A stretch of DNA of 34,827 bases from Mesorhizobium sp. B2-4-3 (GCF_006442815.1 NZ_VFVL01000045.1:1-34827), one strand, 5' to 3'; shown: positions 16,086 through 24,561, counted from the stretch's first letter. The notes: a model not told the origin generated them from the letters alone. Made by a program: numbers and translations.

Positions 16086-17381
16086 ATGACCCAGGCCAGC
16101 GACATACCGCAAAGGCGGACTTTCGCGCGGATCGGCCGCTTCGTGGCCACCCGCCGGAAACTGGTGTCCGACTATTTTTCGGCGATCAGCGGCGCCGGCG
16201 GCCGGCTGGTGTTCTCGCTGGCCTATTTCGTGGCTTTGGCCAACACGCTTTCGATCGCCGAGTTCGGCATGTTCGCGACCGCCTCGGCCGCCGGCATCAT
16301 GCTGTCGCGCATCCTCGCCTTCGGATTCATTTCGGCGCTATACCGCACCGCCACCATCCGCCCCAACCTGATCGGCACGTTCACCGCCGGTTTCCTGCTT
16401 CTCGGCGTCTTGTCGCTGCCGTTCCTCGCCGCTGCCTCCTACGGCGTCTATCTGATCTTCTTTTCCGGCACCGTGCCGCTATCGGTTTTCGCAGCGGTCG
16501 TCTTCGCCGAAGCGCTTCTGTGGCGGCCGGTCGAAGTGGCGCTGATCGTCAACAACGGGCTCGGCAAGTTCGGGCGGGCGGCCGTGCTCGCCATCCTGGC
16601 GACGGCGCTCAGGGCAGTCGGCGCGATCCTGTTCATGCTTGGCGCGCAGCACAGCATCGGCGCCTGGTCGCTGTTCTACATCGGCGCCAACGCCGCCTCG
16701 CTCATCGTCGCCTTCGTCTTCTTCTATCCGCGCCAGCGGCTGAGGCTGCGCGCCGAGCTTTATTTCAGACGGCTCGCCGATTCCATCTATGTCGCCGGAT
16801 CCGAAGTGCTGTTCTATCTGCAGATGGAGTTCGACAAGCTCCTGGTGCTGTCGATCGGCGGACCGCATCTGGCCGGCATCTACGCCATCATCATGCGGCT
16901 GGTCGACCTCACCGCAATCCCGATCCGCACCTTCTCGATGATGCTGGTGCAGCGCATGATGCGGGCGCCGGAACTGCTGTCGCGACTGGCGGTCAAGAGC
17001 GGCATCGAAGGCGGCGTGTTCCTGGTCTCGACGCTCGCGCTCGTGTCGCTCGGCGTCGTGCTGCACTTCTTCCCGACCGCGCTCGGCAAGAATGTCGCCG
17101 AGGCGGCACCGCTGGTGGCGCTCGCGGTCTCAGTGCCCGGCCTGCGCAACCTCGTCGAATACCAGGCCGAGCTTCTCTTCGCGCGCGGCCAGACGGCGGT
17201 GCGGGCGATCAATCTCGGCCTGCTCGCCGGATTGAAGGCCGTTCTGCTCACCTATGTGCTGACGACCATCCCCGACACGGCCAATCTGGTCCTGTCGCTC
17301 AACATCGTCTTTTTGCTGCTCTATCTCGCCTCGATGCTGCTGACCTATTCGGCCATGCGCCGGCCGGCCAAGGCGATCTGA
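16086..17381 (+). CDS. Wzx/MurJ-type polysaccharide flippase (lipopolysaccharide biosynthesis protein)
   Basis: A 431-residue, very hydrophobic protein with about 12 predicted membrane helices, including LVFSLAYFVALANTLSIAEFG near the start and VLSLNIVFLLLYLASMLLTY near the end. The N-terminal helix with SIAEFGMFATASAAG is typical of the MATE/MOP flippases that move undecaprenyl-linked oligosaccharide across the inner membrane. ATG 16086 follows the conserved frame; an overlapping long frame from 16070 is a shadow. The next genes encode glycosyltransferases and an ExoQ-type polymerase, consistent with a Wzx/Wzy-style surface glycan pathway. Confidence 0.85.
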   Translation: MTQASDIPQRRTFARIGRFVATRRKLVSDYFSAISGAGGRLVFSLAYFVALANTLSIAEFGMFATASAAGIMLSRILAFGFISALYRTATIRPNLIGTFTAGFLLLGVLSLPFLAAASYGVYLIFFSGTVPLSVFAAVVFAEALLWRPVEVALIVNNGLGKFGRAAVLAILATALRAVGAILFMLGAQHSIGAWSLFYIGANAASLIVAFVFFYPRQRLRLRAELYFRRLADSIYVAGSEVLFYLQMEFDKLLVLSIGGPHLAGIYAIIMRLVDLTAIPIRTFSMMLVQRMMRAPELLSRLAVKSGIEGGVFLVSTLALVSLGVVLHFFPTALGKNVAEAAPLVALAVSVPGLRNLVEYQAELLFARGQTAVRAINLGLLAGLKAVLLTYVLTTIPDTANLVLSLNIVFLLLYLASMLLTYSAMRRPAKAI

Positions 17382-17497
17382 TTCAGGTGAGGCCGGCCTG
17401 CAAACAGCGGTTTCCTGCGCTTCCGGTGCTCACGTACTTTAGTACGCTCCGCTCCGGTTCTCGGAAGCCGCTGTTTTCGACTCGGCCTGACCTGAAT
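17381..17497. repeat. 117-nt near-palindromic intergenic element
   Basis: Two arms of about 57 nt are imperfect reverse complements. They begin ATTCAGGT and end ACCTGAAT, contain AAACAGCGG and CCGCTGTTT as an inner matching block, and meet at the short hairpin GTACT-TT-AGTAC. The element fills the whole gap between the convergent flippase and DUF6492 genes, so it can fold into a long hairpin on either strand and may act as a bidirectional terminator. Its form suggests a dispersed palindromic repeat family. Confidence 0.8.
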
Positions 17498-17507
17498 CCT
17501 TCGCAGG

Positions 17508-18431
17508 CTAATCAAGACCGATCAGGCGGCGGATGCGGCCGATATCGGTGCCGATGAAGGACTGCATGCCGATCGCCACCTGTTCCGGCGCCATGGTGTC
17601 GATGAAGCGACGGAATTCCTCATCCGACAGCGGCTCGCCGTTCCAATGGACGCGGCAGAATTCCTCCGAACCATGGAAATGGCCGGCGCCTTCAAGCACG
17701 TCGTCGACATAGCGGCCATAGATCATGCATTCGGAGAACCGGCGCGCCGAACCGACGACGCCGACCCAGTCGCGGCCATGCACCTTCTCGACGCGCTCGC
17801 ACATCGCGTTGACCGTCTCGCGGCGCCAGGCGATCAGCGTCGAGATGTAGTCGTGGCTCGATTGATTGGCAGCATCGATGCCGAGCGCGGCGCCGGCATT
17901 GCGCGACCAGATGCGATGCTCGTCGTGTCCATCGCCCGCCAGCACGCCGTCGCGCCGGAACAGCCGCACCTTGCCGTCGCGCCAGAAGGCGTTCGCGTCG
18001 CAGGGTTTCAGGAAGGCGACGTCGGAATCGCAGAAGACCAGCACGTCCTCCTTTGCCTGCCCGGCAATGGCAATCCGGCGTAGCTGCTGCACATGCCAGC
18101 CGCGCAGGGGCTGCGTTTTCAGGCTCAGCCAGACACGGCGGCGGAAGCCGCTCAGCGGATCGTCGAACACGCGCAGCCAACGCGGCAACAGGTCCCGCTC
18201 GTCGACGACGCTGCGACGGCTGCCTTCCAGCTGGCGAAACAGCGCGACATCACGATGCTCGGTGAGGATGTAATGATGCGCCACGCCGGTGACATGGCGG
18301 TCGATGGTTTCGCACAGAAGCCGGCAGCGCTCGAAATCGGGAGCGTAGCTTGCCGTGACGATCGCAGCCGAGGGCATTCGCGGCAGCTGTTCGATGGCGG
18401 TGGAGGTACCCGGCACGAAGCGGCTGTTCAC
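17508..18431 (-). CDS. DUF6492-type putative glycosyltransferase
   Basis: A 307-residue protein resembling the DUF6492 family found in polysaccharide loci. It opens with a strand-loop segment AAIVTASYAPDFERCRLL (about 22-39) and has a DxD-like DSD at residues 135-137 in VLVFCDSDVAF, as expected for a nucleotide-sugar, metal-dependent GT-A fold. The C-terminal half contains SECMIYGRYVDDVL and SFIGTDIGRIRRLIG. The start is the GTG at 18431, which overlaps the TGA of the WecG-type gene in the classical GTGA arrangement; the longer open frame to 18683 runs antisense-like through that gene and is rejected. Sugar donor and acceptor are unknown. Confidence 0.75.
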   Translation of the reverse strand: MNSRFVPGTSTAIEQLPRMPSAAIVTASYAPDFERCRLLCETIDRHVTGVAHHYILTEHRDVALFRQLEGSRRSVVDERDLLPRWLRVFDDPLSGFRRRVWLSLKTQPLRGWHVQQLRRIAIAGQAKEDVLVFCDSDVAFLKPCDANAFWRDGKVRLFRRDGVLAGDGHDEHRIWSRNAGAALGIDAANQSSHDYISTLIAWRRETVNAMCERVEKVHGRDWVGVVGSARRFSECMIYGRYVDDVLEGAGHFHGSEEFCRVHWNGEPLSDEEFRRFIDTMAPEQVAIGMQSFIGTDIGRIRRLIGLD

Positions 18432-19222
18432 CGGCGCGCCTCCGCTGGCCGCGGCCCGAGCGACAGCTTCTGCCTGACGACGCGCCACAGGAAGACCGGA
18501 TTGCCGACGATGTAGCGACGCCACAGGCGGCCGGGTTCGATCCATAGGCGGAACAGCCATTCGAGCCGCAGCCGGCGCAGCCATAGCGGGGCGCGCGGCA
18601 CCGAGCCGCTCATGAAATCGAGCAGCGCGCCGACGGCGACCGGCAGCGTGCAATGGCGGCTGTCGATGTGGCGTTCGATCCACAATTCCTGGCGGGGCAC
18701 GCCCATCGCGACGAGCAGCACGTCCGGCCGCAGCCTGGCGATACGCTCGAGGATCGCCGGCTCCTCGGCGGCCGAGAAGAAGCCGTCATGGATGACGACG
18801 AATTCGTGCTGCATGGCGAGCGTCGAAAGCTTCGTGGACGCGGCCTCGGCATTGGCGCGCGTCGTGCCGAGCAGCGCCACGGTCAGCGGGTGCGACGAGG
18901 CCTGCAGGAAGGCCGGAATGAAATCGGTGCCGTTGAGGTTGCTGGGGAAAGGCGCGCCGTAAAGCAGCTTTGCCGCCATGTCGACGCCGACGCCGTCGGG
19001 GAGGATAAGGAAGTCTTCCAGCGCCTCGGCAAAGACCGGATCGGTGCAGGCAAGGTTGGCATTGTGAGCGTTGAGGAAGCTCACCTTGGTGAAGCGACGC
19101 TCGTCGATCAGCCTGGTGAGCAGGGCGATGGCCTCGTCCCAGCGTATGGCAAGCACCGGAATGCCCAAAATGGTCTTGAGCGTATCGAAGCCGAAGGCGG
19201 CGCGCGCGCTGTGCATGTTCAT
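18428..19222 (-). CDS. WecG/TagA/CpsF-family glycosyltransferase
   Basis: A 264-residue enzyme of the WecG/TagA family, which transfers an N-acetylated amino sugar (ManNAc or ManNAcA in known members) to a lipid-linked acceptor at the inner membrane. Family features seen are the N-terminal FLNAHNANLACTDPVF, ILPDGVGVDMAAKLLYG with the catalytic Asp region, and LLVAMGVPRQELWIERH with the conserved G-x-P-x-Q-E. The ATG at 19222 overlaps the stop of the upstream GT4 gene as ATGA, and its own TGA overlaps the next GTG, so the three genes are translationally coupled. Confidence 0.9.
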   Translation of the reverse strand: MNMHSARAAFGFDTLKTILGIPVLAIRWDEAIALLTRLIDERRFTKVSFLNAHNANLACTDPVFAEALEDFLILPDGVGVDMAAKLLYGAPFPSNLNGTDFIPAFLQASSHPLTVALLGTTRANAEAASTKLSTLAMQHEFVVIHDGFFSAAEEPAILERIARLRPDVLLVAMGVPRQELWIERHIDSRHCTLPVAVGALLDFMSGSVPRAPLWLRRLRLEWLFRLWIEPGRLWRRYIVGNPVFLWRVVRQKLSLGPRPAEARR

Positions 19223-20391
19223 GCGGCGGCCTCCTGCCTGACGGCGCCGAGCTTCTCCAGGCCAAGCCCGATCGCGGCGTCGAGCGCCTTGAGCTGGCGG
19301 CGATGGAAGGCGCTGCCGTCGACGTCGCGGACATTGGCCGCGGCCGCCTGGAGAGCGGCGGCGAAGGCAATCGGATCGTCGGTCACCACGCAATTGTCGG
19401 GACGATAGCCGATGCCGCGCAGCGAGCGGCTGGTGGCGACGGACGGCAGGCCGAGCTCGAAGGTCTCGATGGTCTTCAGTTGCACGCCACTGCCGGCGGT
19501 GCTGATCAAGGGGATGACGGCGGCGCCGCGCACGAAGGCTTGCGCATCCGGAACCCTGCCGGCGAAGGAGACGCCGGGATGCGGCGAGCTGACGCCGGAG
19601 GGCATGTGGCCCGCGATCCTGATGCGGAAATCCGGCTTCAGATGCGGCACCACCTTGCTCAGGAACCAGTCGAGGCCGATGCGGTTGGGCTGCCAGGTCC
19701 AGGTGCCGATCAGCGCGGCGTCGCAATCGATATGGCGCTTTGCCTTGCTTGCGGGCGCCTGCGCGCGGGTCACCAGCGGCAGCACCGCAGAGCGCCGGTC
19801 GGAGGCGACGCCAAGTGCGGCGCGGTCTTCCTCGGCCAGCGTGAAGACAAAACGCGCGGCGCCGCAGAGCCGCTCCTCCATGACCTTGAGGAGCCTGGCC
19901 TCGCGGCGGAACATCCAGCGCTGAAGCGCGCTGCCGGCCTCGGCCGCATTTTCCTCGGCCGAGCGATGCTCGACATTGTGCGCGACGAAGACGAATGGAC
20001 GGTCGGCGAGCGCCTTTTCGAAAGCGCCGGCGAACTGCACCGAGTTCAGGACATAGCCATCGAACGGACCGGCGCGCTCGATGGCGGCGCGAACCTCGGC
20101 ATCAGGAACGACGCGCAGCTTGACCGAGGAAAAGGTGAGGCCGGAGAGAACCGCCTTGCCCAGCCAGGCAAGCTTGCGCAGCGGCGAAGCGCTTTCGGTG
20201 CGAACCTCGACGGCGTCGAGCACGATGGTGTTTTGCGGATCGGACGGGGCCTTTCCCGGCCAGATGAAGCCGATCACCGTCACGCGCACGCCGGCCCGCC
20301 GCAGCGCGTCGATGATCGCGGCGTTGGCAATCTCGTAGCCCGAGGCGAGAGCGCCATCAGGCACGATCGATGTGGCGAACAGCAGATGCAT
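19219..20391 (-). CDS. GT4-type (group 1) glycosyltransferase
   Basis: A 390-residue GT-B-fold transferase. The N-terminal domain begins MHLLFATSIVPDG and contains VAHNVEHRSAEENA. The C-terminal domain has IGTWTWQPNRIGLDWFL, VSFAGRVPDAQAFVRGA and IETFELGLPSVAT, where the conserved Glu contacts the nucleotide-sugar. ATG 20391 is chosen over the frame start at 20475 because family homology begins there and AAGGATA lies upstream. It is the first gene of the three-gene transferase set and is divergent from the GT2 gene. Confidence 0.85.
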   Translation of the reverse strand: MHLLFATSIVPDGALASGYEIANAAIIDALRRAGVRVTVIGFIWPGKAPSDPQNTIVLDAVEVRTESASPLRKLAWLGKAVLSGLTFSSVKLRVVPDAEVRAAIERAGPFDGYVLNSVQFAGAFEKALADRPFVFVAHNVEHRSAEENAAEAGSALQRWMFRREARLLKVMEERLCGAARFVFTLAEEDRAALGVASDRRSAVLPLVTRAQAPASKAKRHIDCDAALIGTWTWQPNRIGLDWFLSKVVPHLKPDFRIRIAGHMPSGVSSPHPGVSFAGRVPDAQAFVRGAAVIPLISTAGSGVQLKTIETFELGLPSVATSRSLRGIGYRPDNCVVTDDPIAFAAALQAAAANVRDVDGSAFHRRQLKALDAAIGLGLEKLGAVRQEAAA

Positions 20392-20496
20392 TTCACCTAT
20401 CCTTGGCTGCAGCCGGTAGCAAAACGCGGTGAAGCCTTGATTAAATGGCACTGTCAAAGGCCAAAGACCCGCCATTTCCGACAGGCGGACGAGAAG

Positions 20497-20518
20497 GTGA
20501 TTAACGAAGCGTTATCAC
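20497..20518. promoter_or_regulatory. Palindromic CtrA-like site between the divergent GT4 and GT2 genes
   Basis: The sequence reads GTGAT..AAC..GTT..ATCAC, a near-perfect inverted repeat, and contains TTAA-N7-TTAT, one base off the CtrA consensus. It lies between the GT4 start (20391) and the GT2 start (20562), close to where promoters for both would be. It may equally be the operator of another dimeric regulator. Confidence 0.3.
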
Positions 20519-20561
20519 CACGATGCTATCGAGGGCCCGGAACCCACGCTGCTGGAAACGG

Positions 20562-21560
20562 ATGATCCCTTTGCCGTCCGACGCTTCTGTATCGATCGCG
20601 GGGCGGTCGCCAGGGCTTGCCGCCGAGACCGTCGAGGCGGTCGTGACGCTGCCGACCTTCAAGCGGCCGAAGCAGGTGCTCGAAACCCTGGCTTCGCTCA
20701 AAGCGCAGCGGACCGACCGACGCTTCGCCGTTATCGTCATGGAAAACGACGCCGAGGCGCGCGAGGGCGCGGGCGCGGTGCTGCCGCTGTTCGAAATAGG
20801 CGAGATGCCAGGCATGGCGATCATCGCGCATGAGCGCGGCAATTGCAGCGCCTACAATGCCGGCTGGCAGACGGCGATCCTGCAGTTTCCCAACTTCAAG
20901 CACCTTTTGGTCATCGATGATGACGAGATCGCCGAGCCGGACTGGCTGGAGCGCATGTGCGAGGCGGCCGAGAGCCTTCAAGCCGACATTGTCGGCGGAC
21001 CGCAAGTGCCGGTCTTTGCCGATCCGAGCCACGCCAGATGGGCCGAACATCCGGTCTTTGCACCACCCTATCGTGAAACGGGCCGCGTGCCGGCGCTTTA
21101 TTCATCCGGCAACCTTTTGGTCGGGCGCAACGTGCTCAAGGCCATGGGACCGCCCTTCCTCGATCTTAGGTTCAATTTCATGGGCGGCGGCGATTCCGAC
21201 TTCCTCAGCCGTTCCGCGCAGAAAGGCTTCGTGCTCGGCTGGTGCGCCGAGGCAAAAGTCAACGAGACAGTGCCGGCCCGGCGCGTCGAGGCCGACTGGA
21301 TCCGCGCCCGCAGCCTGCGCAATGGCGTGATCTCGACGCTTGTCGAAAAGAAGAAGCGGGCCGGCACACCGTTTGCCGATCTTAAGGTATTCCTGAAGAG
21401 CCTGGCGCTGCTTGCGGCCTCGCCGTTGCGCGGCGCCATCCGGCTGGCGCGCACCGGCTCGCTGACGAGCGGCCTCTACCCAATCTATGTCGCGCTCGGC
21501 CGGGTGCTTGCCGAATTCGGATATGCCAATGAGCAATACCGACAGCCTGAGAAGAACTGA
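20562..21560 (+). CDS. GT2-family glycosyltransferase
   Basis: A 332-residue GT-A transferase. It starts with VVTLPTFKRPKQVLETLASL, then shows NCSAYNAGWQTA and LLVIDDDEIAEPDWLERM, the DDD serving as the metal-binding DxD. A later FMGGGDSDFLSR block fits the acceptor/base motif of this family. ATG 20562 is preferred to 20523 because the latter has no ribosome-binding site and adds a non-conserved N terminus. The gene overlaps the following ExoQ-type gene by 32 nt. Confidence 0.85.
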   Translation: MIPLPSDASVSIAGRSPGLAAETVEAVVTLPTFKRPKQVLETLASLKAQRTDRRFAVIVMENDAEAREGAGAVLPLFEIGEMPGMAIIAHERGNCSAYNAGWQTAILQFPNFKHLLVIDDDEIAEPDWLERMCEAAESLQADIVGGPQVPVFADPSHARWAEHPVFAPPYRETGRVPALYSSGNLLVGRNVLKAMGPPFLDLRFNFMGGGDSDFLSRSAQKGFVLGWCAEAKVNETVPARRVEADWIRARSLRNGVISTLVEKKKRAGTPFADLKVFLKSLALLAASPLRGAIRLARTGSLTSGLYPIYVALGRVLAEFGYANEQYRQPEKN

Positions 21561-22848
21561 GCGCGCCCCGCTCAGCGCCGCCTTCACCAAGGAAGGTCTG
21601 GCGACGGCTATCGCCGCGCTCTTGTTCACCGTCATCATCGTCTCGTTCCGGCCCTTCCAGCCGGCGGGCGCGGAACTGACCGGCGACGGCGGCGACATCG
21701 TCAACCAGCTCGGCTTCGGCTCGCTCGGCGCGGCCTCCATCTTCTCGCTGCTGGCCTTCGCCGACCCGCGCGTGGCGCGCTCGCTGGTGAGCCCGTCCTG
21801 GGCGCTGATGCTGGGCTTCTTCTTCCTGTCGGTGGTGCTCGCCACCGATCCGCCGGCGGCAATGCGCGCCGCCTCCTTCACCATGATCGGCATCATCACC
21901 ATGGCGACGATCCTGGTACTGCCGCGCGAAGCCGATTCCTTCGCCAGGGTGGTGATCTTCACCGCCGTCGTGGTGATCGGCCTTTCCTATATCGGACTGA
22001 TCGTCTTCCCGCATGAGGCGCTGCATACCGCCGACTCGCAGGAGCCCGAGCATGCCGGCCTGTGGCGCGGCGTCTTCACCCACAAGAACATCGCCGGTCC
22101 GGTGATGGCCTGTTTCAGCTTCGCCGGGCTCTACCTGTTCCGGCGCGGCCAACGCTGGTGGGGCGCGGGCATCTTCTGCGCGGCGATGATCTTCATGCTG
22201 CACACCGGCTCCAAGACGACCGCCGGGCTGATCCCGTTCTCGATCATGATCGTCGTGCTCCCCAGCCTCATCGGCATGCGGCTCGGGACGCCGATCCTGT
22301 TCGCGCTGGCGATCATCGCGACGGCCGTCGGCACGCTTGGCATCGTCTTCATCCCACCGGTGAAGCATCTGGCGGCGATCTATTTCCCGAACCTGACCTA
22401 TACGGGGCGCACGACGCTTTGGGAGTTCGCCGGCGAGATGCTGGCGAAGAGACCATGGACCGGCTACGGCTATGAAAGCTTCTGGGGCACGCCGCTGCTG
22501 CTCAACCAGGACCAGCCCTTCGACCGGCCCTGGGATATTCGCACCATCGTGCATGGCCATGACGGCTATCTCGACATCGCCGTGCTGATGGGCATCCCGG
22601 CGCTCTGCGTCGCGGTCTACACCTTCCTGATCGCCCCCTTGCGCGACTACATGCGCATCCCGGCGCGCAAGGAAAACATCTTCCTCGGCGACTTCTTCAT
22701 GATGGTGGTGCTGTTCACGGCGCTGAACGGTTTCCTGGAAAGCTTCTTCTTCCACCGCGGCGATCCCGTCTGGCTATTCTTCGTGCTGGGCGTGCTTGGC
22801 TTGAGACAAGTCTCGCTGCGGCCGATCCCGGTTCGCCTTTCAAACTAG
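21529..22848 (+). CDS. ExoQ/WaaL-type O-antigen polymerase or ligase
   Basis: A 439-residue membrane protein with about 10-12 predicted helices. It carries GVFTHKNIAG around His185, a hallmark of ExoQ and O-antigen ligase-like proteins, and a long periplasmic loop with GYGYESFWG before the C-terminal helices. Such enzymes polymerise or ligate lipid-linked oligosaccharide on the periplasmic face. Starting at ATG 21529 (MSNTDSLRR) overlaps the GT2 gene by 32 nt; an ATG two codons earlier (21523) is equally possible. With the flippase and GumC-like protein it would give a Wzy-dependent pathway; whether it polymerises or ligates cannot be decided by sequence alone. Confidence 0.85.
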   Translation: MSNTDSLRRTERAPLSAAFTKEGLATAIAALLFTVIIVSFRPFQPAGAELTGDGGDIVNQLGFGSLGAASIFSLLAFADPRVARSLVSPSWALMLGFFFLSVVLATDPPAAMRAASFTMIGIITMATILVLPREADSFARVVIFTAVVVIGLSYIGLIVFPHEALHTADSQEPEHAGLWRGVFTHKNIAGPVMACFSFAGLYLFRRGQRWWGAGIFCAAMIFMLHTGSKTTAGLIPFSIMIVVLPSLIGMRLGTPILFALAIIATAVGTLGIVFIPPVKHLAAIYFPNLTYTGRTTLWEFAGEMLAKRPWTGYGYESFWGTPLLLNQDQPFDRPWDIRTIVHGHDGYLDIAVLMGIPALCVAVYTFLIAPLRDYMRIPARKENIFLGDFFMMVVLFTALNGFLESFFFHRGDPVWLFFVLGVLGLRQVSLRPIPVRLSN

Positions 22849-22988
22849 TTGGTTTGCGCAATTCCGGACGGAAAACCGCTTCACACTTTTCCTGGAATTG
22901 CTTCGACCCTGGCCGATCGATCTCCTGCCGACTGCCCTTTTCCGTTGCGGCGCAACCGTCTAAGGAGGGCTTTCTTACGGAGGTTTTC

Positions 22989-23804
22989 ATGACGATCAGG
23001 CTGGTTCTCGCCGGTTGCGGCAATATGGGTTACGCCATGCTCTCGGGCTGGCTAAAATCCGCCAAGCTCGAGCCGCGAGCGGTGTTCGTGGTCGAGCCCA
23101 ACGCGGAACTGCGCCGGCGCGCCGAACATCTCGGCTGCCACGCCGCAGCCGACGCTGCAGGCATTCCGGCCGACGCCGTTCCCGATCTTGTCGTCATCGC
23201 TGTAAAGCCGCAGGTGATCCGCGAGGTGACGGCGCACTACAAGCGCTTCGGCGACGGCAGGACCAGCTTTCTCTCCATAGCCGCCGGCACGCCGGTCGCC
23301 ACCTTCGAGGAAATTCTGGGCGAGCTCGCGCCGGTCATCCGCTGCATGCCGAACACGCCGGCGGCGATCGGCAAGGGTATGATGGTGGTGTTTTCCAATC
23401 CGCTGGTTTCCGACGACGTCCGCCGTTTCGTGACCGAACTGCTCTCCGCTAGCGGCGTCGTGACGACGATCGACGACGAAGGCCTCATGGACGCCGTAAC
23501 CGCCGTCTCCGGCTCCGGCCCGGCCTATATCTTCCACTTCATCGAGGCGCTGACGATCGCCGCCGAGAAGGCCGGCCTTCCCGCCGCGACCGCCAAGTTG
23601 CTTGCCATGCAGACCGTCTTCGGCGCCGCCTCGCTCGCCGCCCAAAGCGACGAGGAGCCGGGCGTGCTGCGCCAGCAGGTGACCAGCCCCAACGGCACGA
23701 CCGCCGCGGCGCTTGCCGTGCTGATGGGCGGCGATCGGCTGACCAAGCTCGTCACCGAAGCCGTGGAAGCGGCACGGCTCAGGTCGATAGAGCTGGGGAA
23801 ATAA
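22989..23804 (+). CDS. proC: Pyrroline-5-carboxylate reductase
   Basis: A 271-residue cytoplasmic enzyme that makes the last step of proline synthesis, reducing 1-pyrroline-5-carboxylate with NAD(P)H. The N-terminal Rossmann motif is LAGCGNMGYAMLSGW. The family signature region includes RCMPNTPAAIGKGM and the C-terminal AVSGSGPAYIFHFIEAL, with VTSPNGTTAAALAVL near the end. ATG 22989 is preceded by GGAGG; the open frame upstream to 22854 is non-conserved. It ends 12 nt before the convergent VapC gene. Confidence 0.95.
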   Translation: MTIRLVLAGCGNMGYAMLSGWLKSAKLEPRAVFVVEPNAELRRRAEHLGCHAAADAAGIPADAVPDLVVIAVKPQVIREVTAHYKRFGDGRTSFLSIAAGTPVATFEEILGELAPVIRCMPNTPAAIGKGMMVVFSNPLVSDDVRRFVTELLSASGVVTTIDDEGLMDAVTAVSGSGPAYIFHFIEALTIAAEKAGLPAATAKLLAMQTVFGAASLAAQSDEEPGVLRQQVTSPNGTTAAALAVLMGGDRLTKLVTEAVEAARLRSIELGK

Positions 23805-23816
23805 GGCCCGTCCGCA

Positions 23817-24209
23817 TCACGCAAGGTCGGTGTGGGAAAAATCATTGCCCTTATAGAGCAAAGGCATGCCCCGACTTTTTGCCGAGGCATACGACAGGCA
23901 ATCGGCGAGGTTGAGCTGGGCCGGATGACCCCGACCCTTGCCATATTCGGAGAAAGCCTGAATCGCGAGCTTTGCATCGCCGCTTTCGATCGGAACGACT
24001 TCCACCTCAGCCTCCCGCAGAAACTCTTCTATCGCCGCTTCGGCAACGACCGGCTGGACGGCAAGCATCGATGAAAGCCGCATCGCCGCTTCGAGCATGA
24101 CCAGCGGAGATGTTATGCGCCGGGACGCCAGCTCTATCCGGCCGCTCCATTCGGCTGCGTCTTCCTCGTCCGCCAGGATGGCGACGACGACCGAGGTGTC
24201 GATGAACAT
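23817..24209 (-). CDS. vapC: VapC-type PIN-domain toxin
   Basis: A 130-residue PIN-domain ribonuclease of a type II toxin-antitoxin module. Acidic active-site residues are visible in MFIDTSVVVAILADEED at the N terminus, in the central Glu of VMLEAAMRLSS, and in the LNLADCLSYASAKSRGMPLLYKGNDFSHTDL C-terminal segment of 31 residues, of which NLADCLSYA and GNDFSHTD carry the last Asp residues. VapC enzymes cleave RNA, often tRNA or rRNA; the target here is unknown. Its ATG follows the antitoxin stop with no gap. Confidence 0.9.
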   Translation of the reverse strand: MFIDTSVVVAILADEEDAAEWSGRIELASRRITSPLVMLEAAMRLSSMLAVQPVVAEAAIEEFLREAEVEVVPIESGDAKLAIQAFSEYGKGRGHPAQLNLADCLSYASAKSRGMPLLYKGNDFSHTDLA

Positions 24210-24452
24210 TCAGGAATGTCCCCACATCTCGTCGACCTCATCCTTGCTCAACGTCTTTCCGCCTCCGCCGGCCTTGGATTTGAAATCTCGGGAAATGATG
24301 GCAAGCCGTTCGGCCAACGGCGTCTGTTTGCGGTGGCGCTGAAGTTCGGATTCCAAGGCCCCGATTACCGCGTCGGTCATCGAGATGTTTCGTTTTTCAG
24401 CAAGCTGGCGCGCGAGCTCTCTTGCCCGCGGATCCCTGATTTGAAGATTCAT
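24210..24452 (-). CDS. vapB: VapB-type antitoxin
   Basis: An 80-residue antitoxin of the PSK-type VapB family. The N-terminal half (MNLQIRDPRARELARQLA) forms a ribbon-helix-helix-like DNA-binding region. The C-terminal half (about 45-80) is the toxin-neutralising segment, containing KQTPLAERLAIISRDFK and ending EVDEMWGHS. The start at 24452 is supported by GGAG 7 nt upstream and by the promoter spacing; an upstream in-frame codon at 24479 would overlap the -10 box and is rejected. The stop abuts the VapC start. Confidence 0.88.
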   Translation of the reverse strand: MNLQIRDPRARELARQLAEKRNISMTDAVIGALESELQRHRKQTPLAERLAIISRDFKSKAGGGGKTLSKDEVDEMWGHS

Positions 24453-24471
24453 CGCTGTGCTCCATATCCGC

Positions 24472-24507
24472 CATGACAATATAGCGCGACTGTCATGACA
24501 ATGCCAA
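24472..24507 (-). promoter_or_regulatory. vapBC promoter and probable autoregulatory operator
   Basis: Reading the minus strand, a -35 TTGGCA (24507-24502) and a -10 TATATT (24483-24478) are separated by 18 nt. The perfect palindrome TGTCATGACA (24491-24500) lies in the spacer, and another half-site CATGACA (24472-24478) abuts the -10. The two CATGACAAT copies are direct repeats 22 nt apart, two helical turns. The arrangement suits cooperative binding of VapB/VapBC. Confidence 0.65.
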
Positions 24508-24561
24508 CCGCCGCTGTCTTGCTACCCGGCCGCCAGGCGGAGCTGCGCACAAAGAAGCGGC

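Noticed and set aside
18432..18683. Upstream extension of the DUF6492 gene
   Set aside because: It lies inside the WecG-type gene and has Arg/Ala-rich shadow composition; the GTGA overlap gives a natural start.
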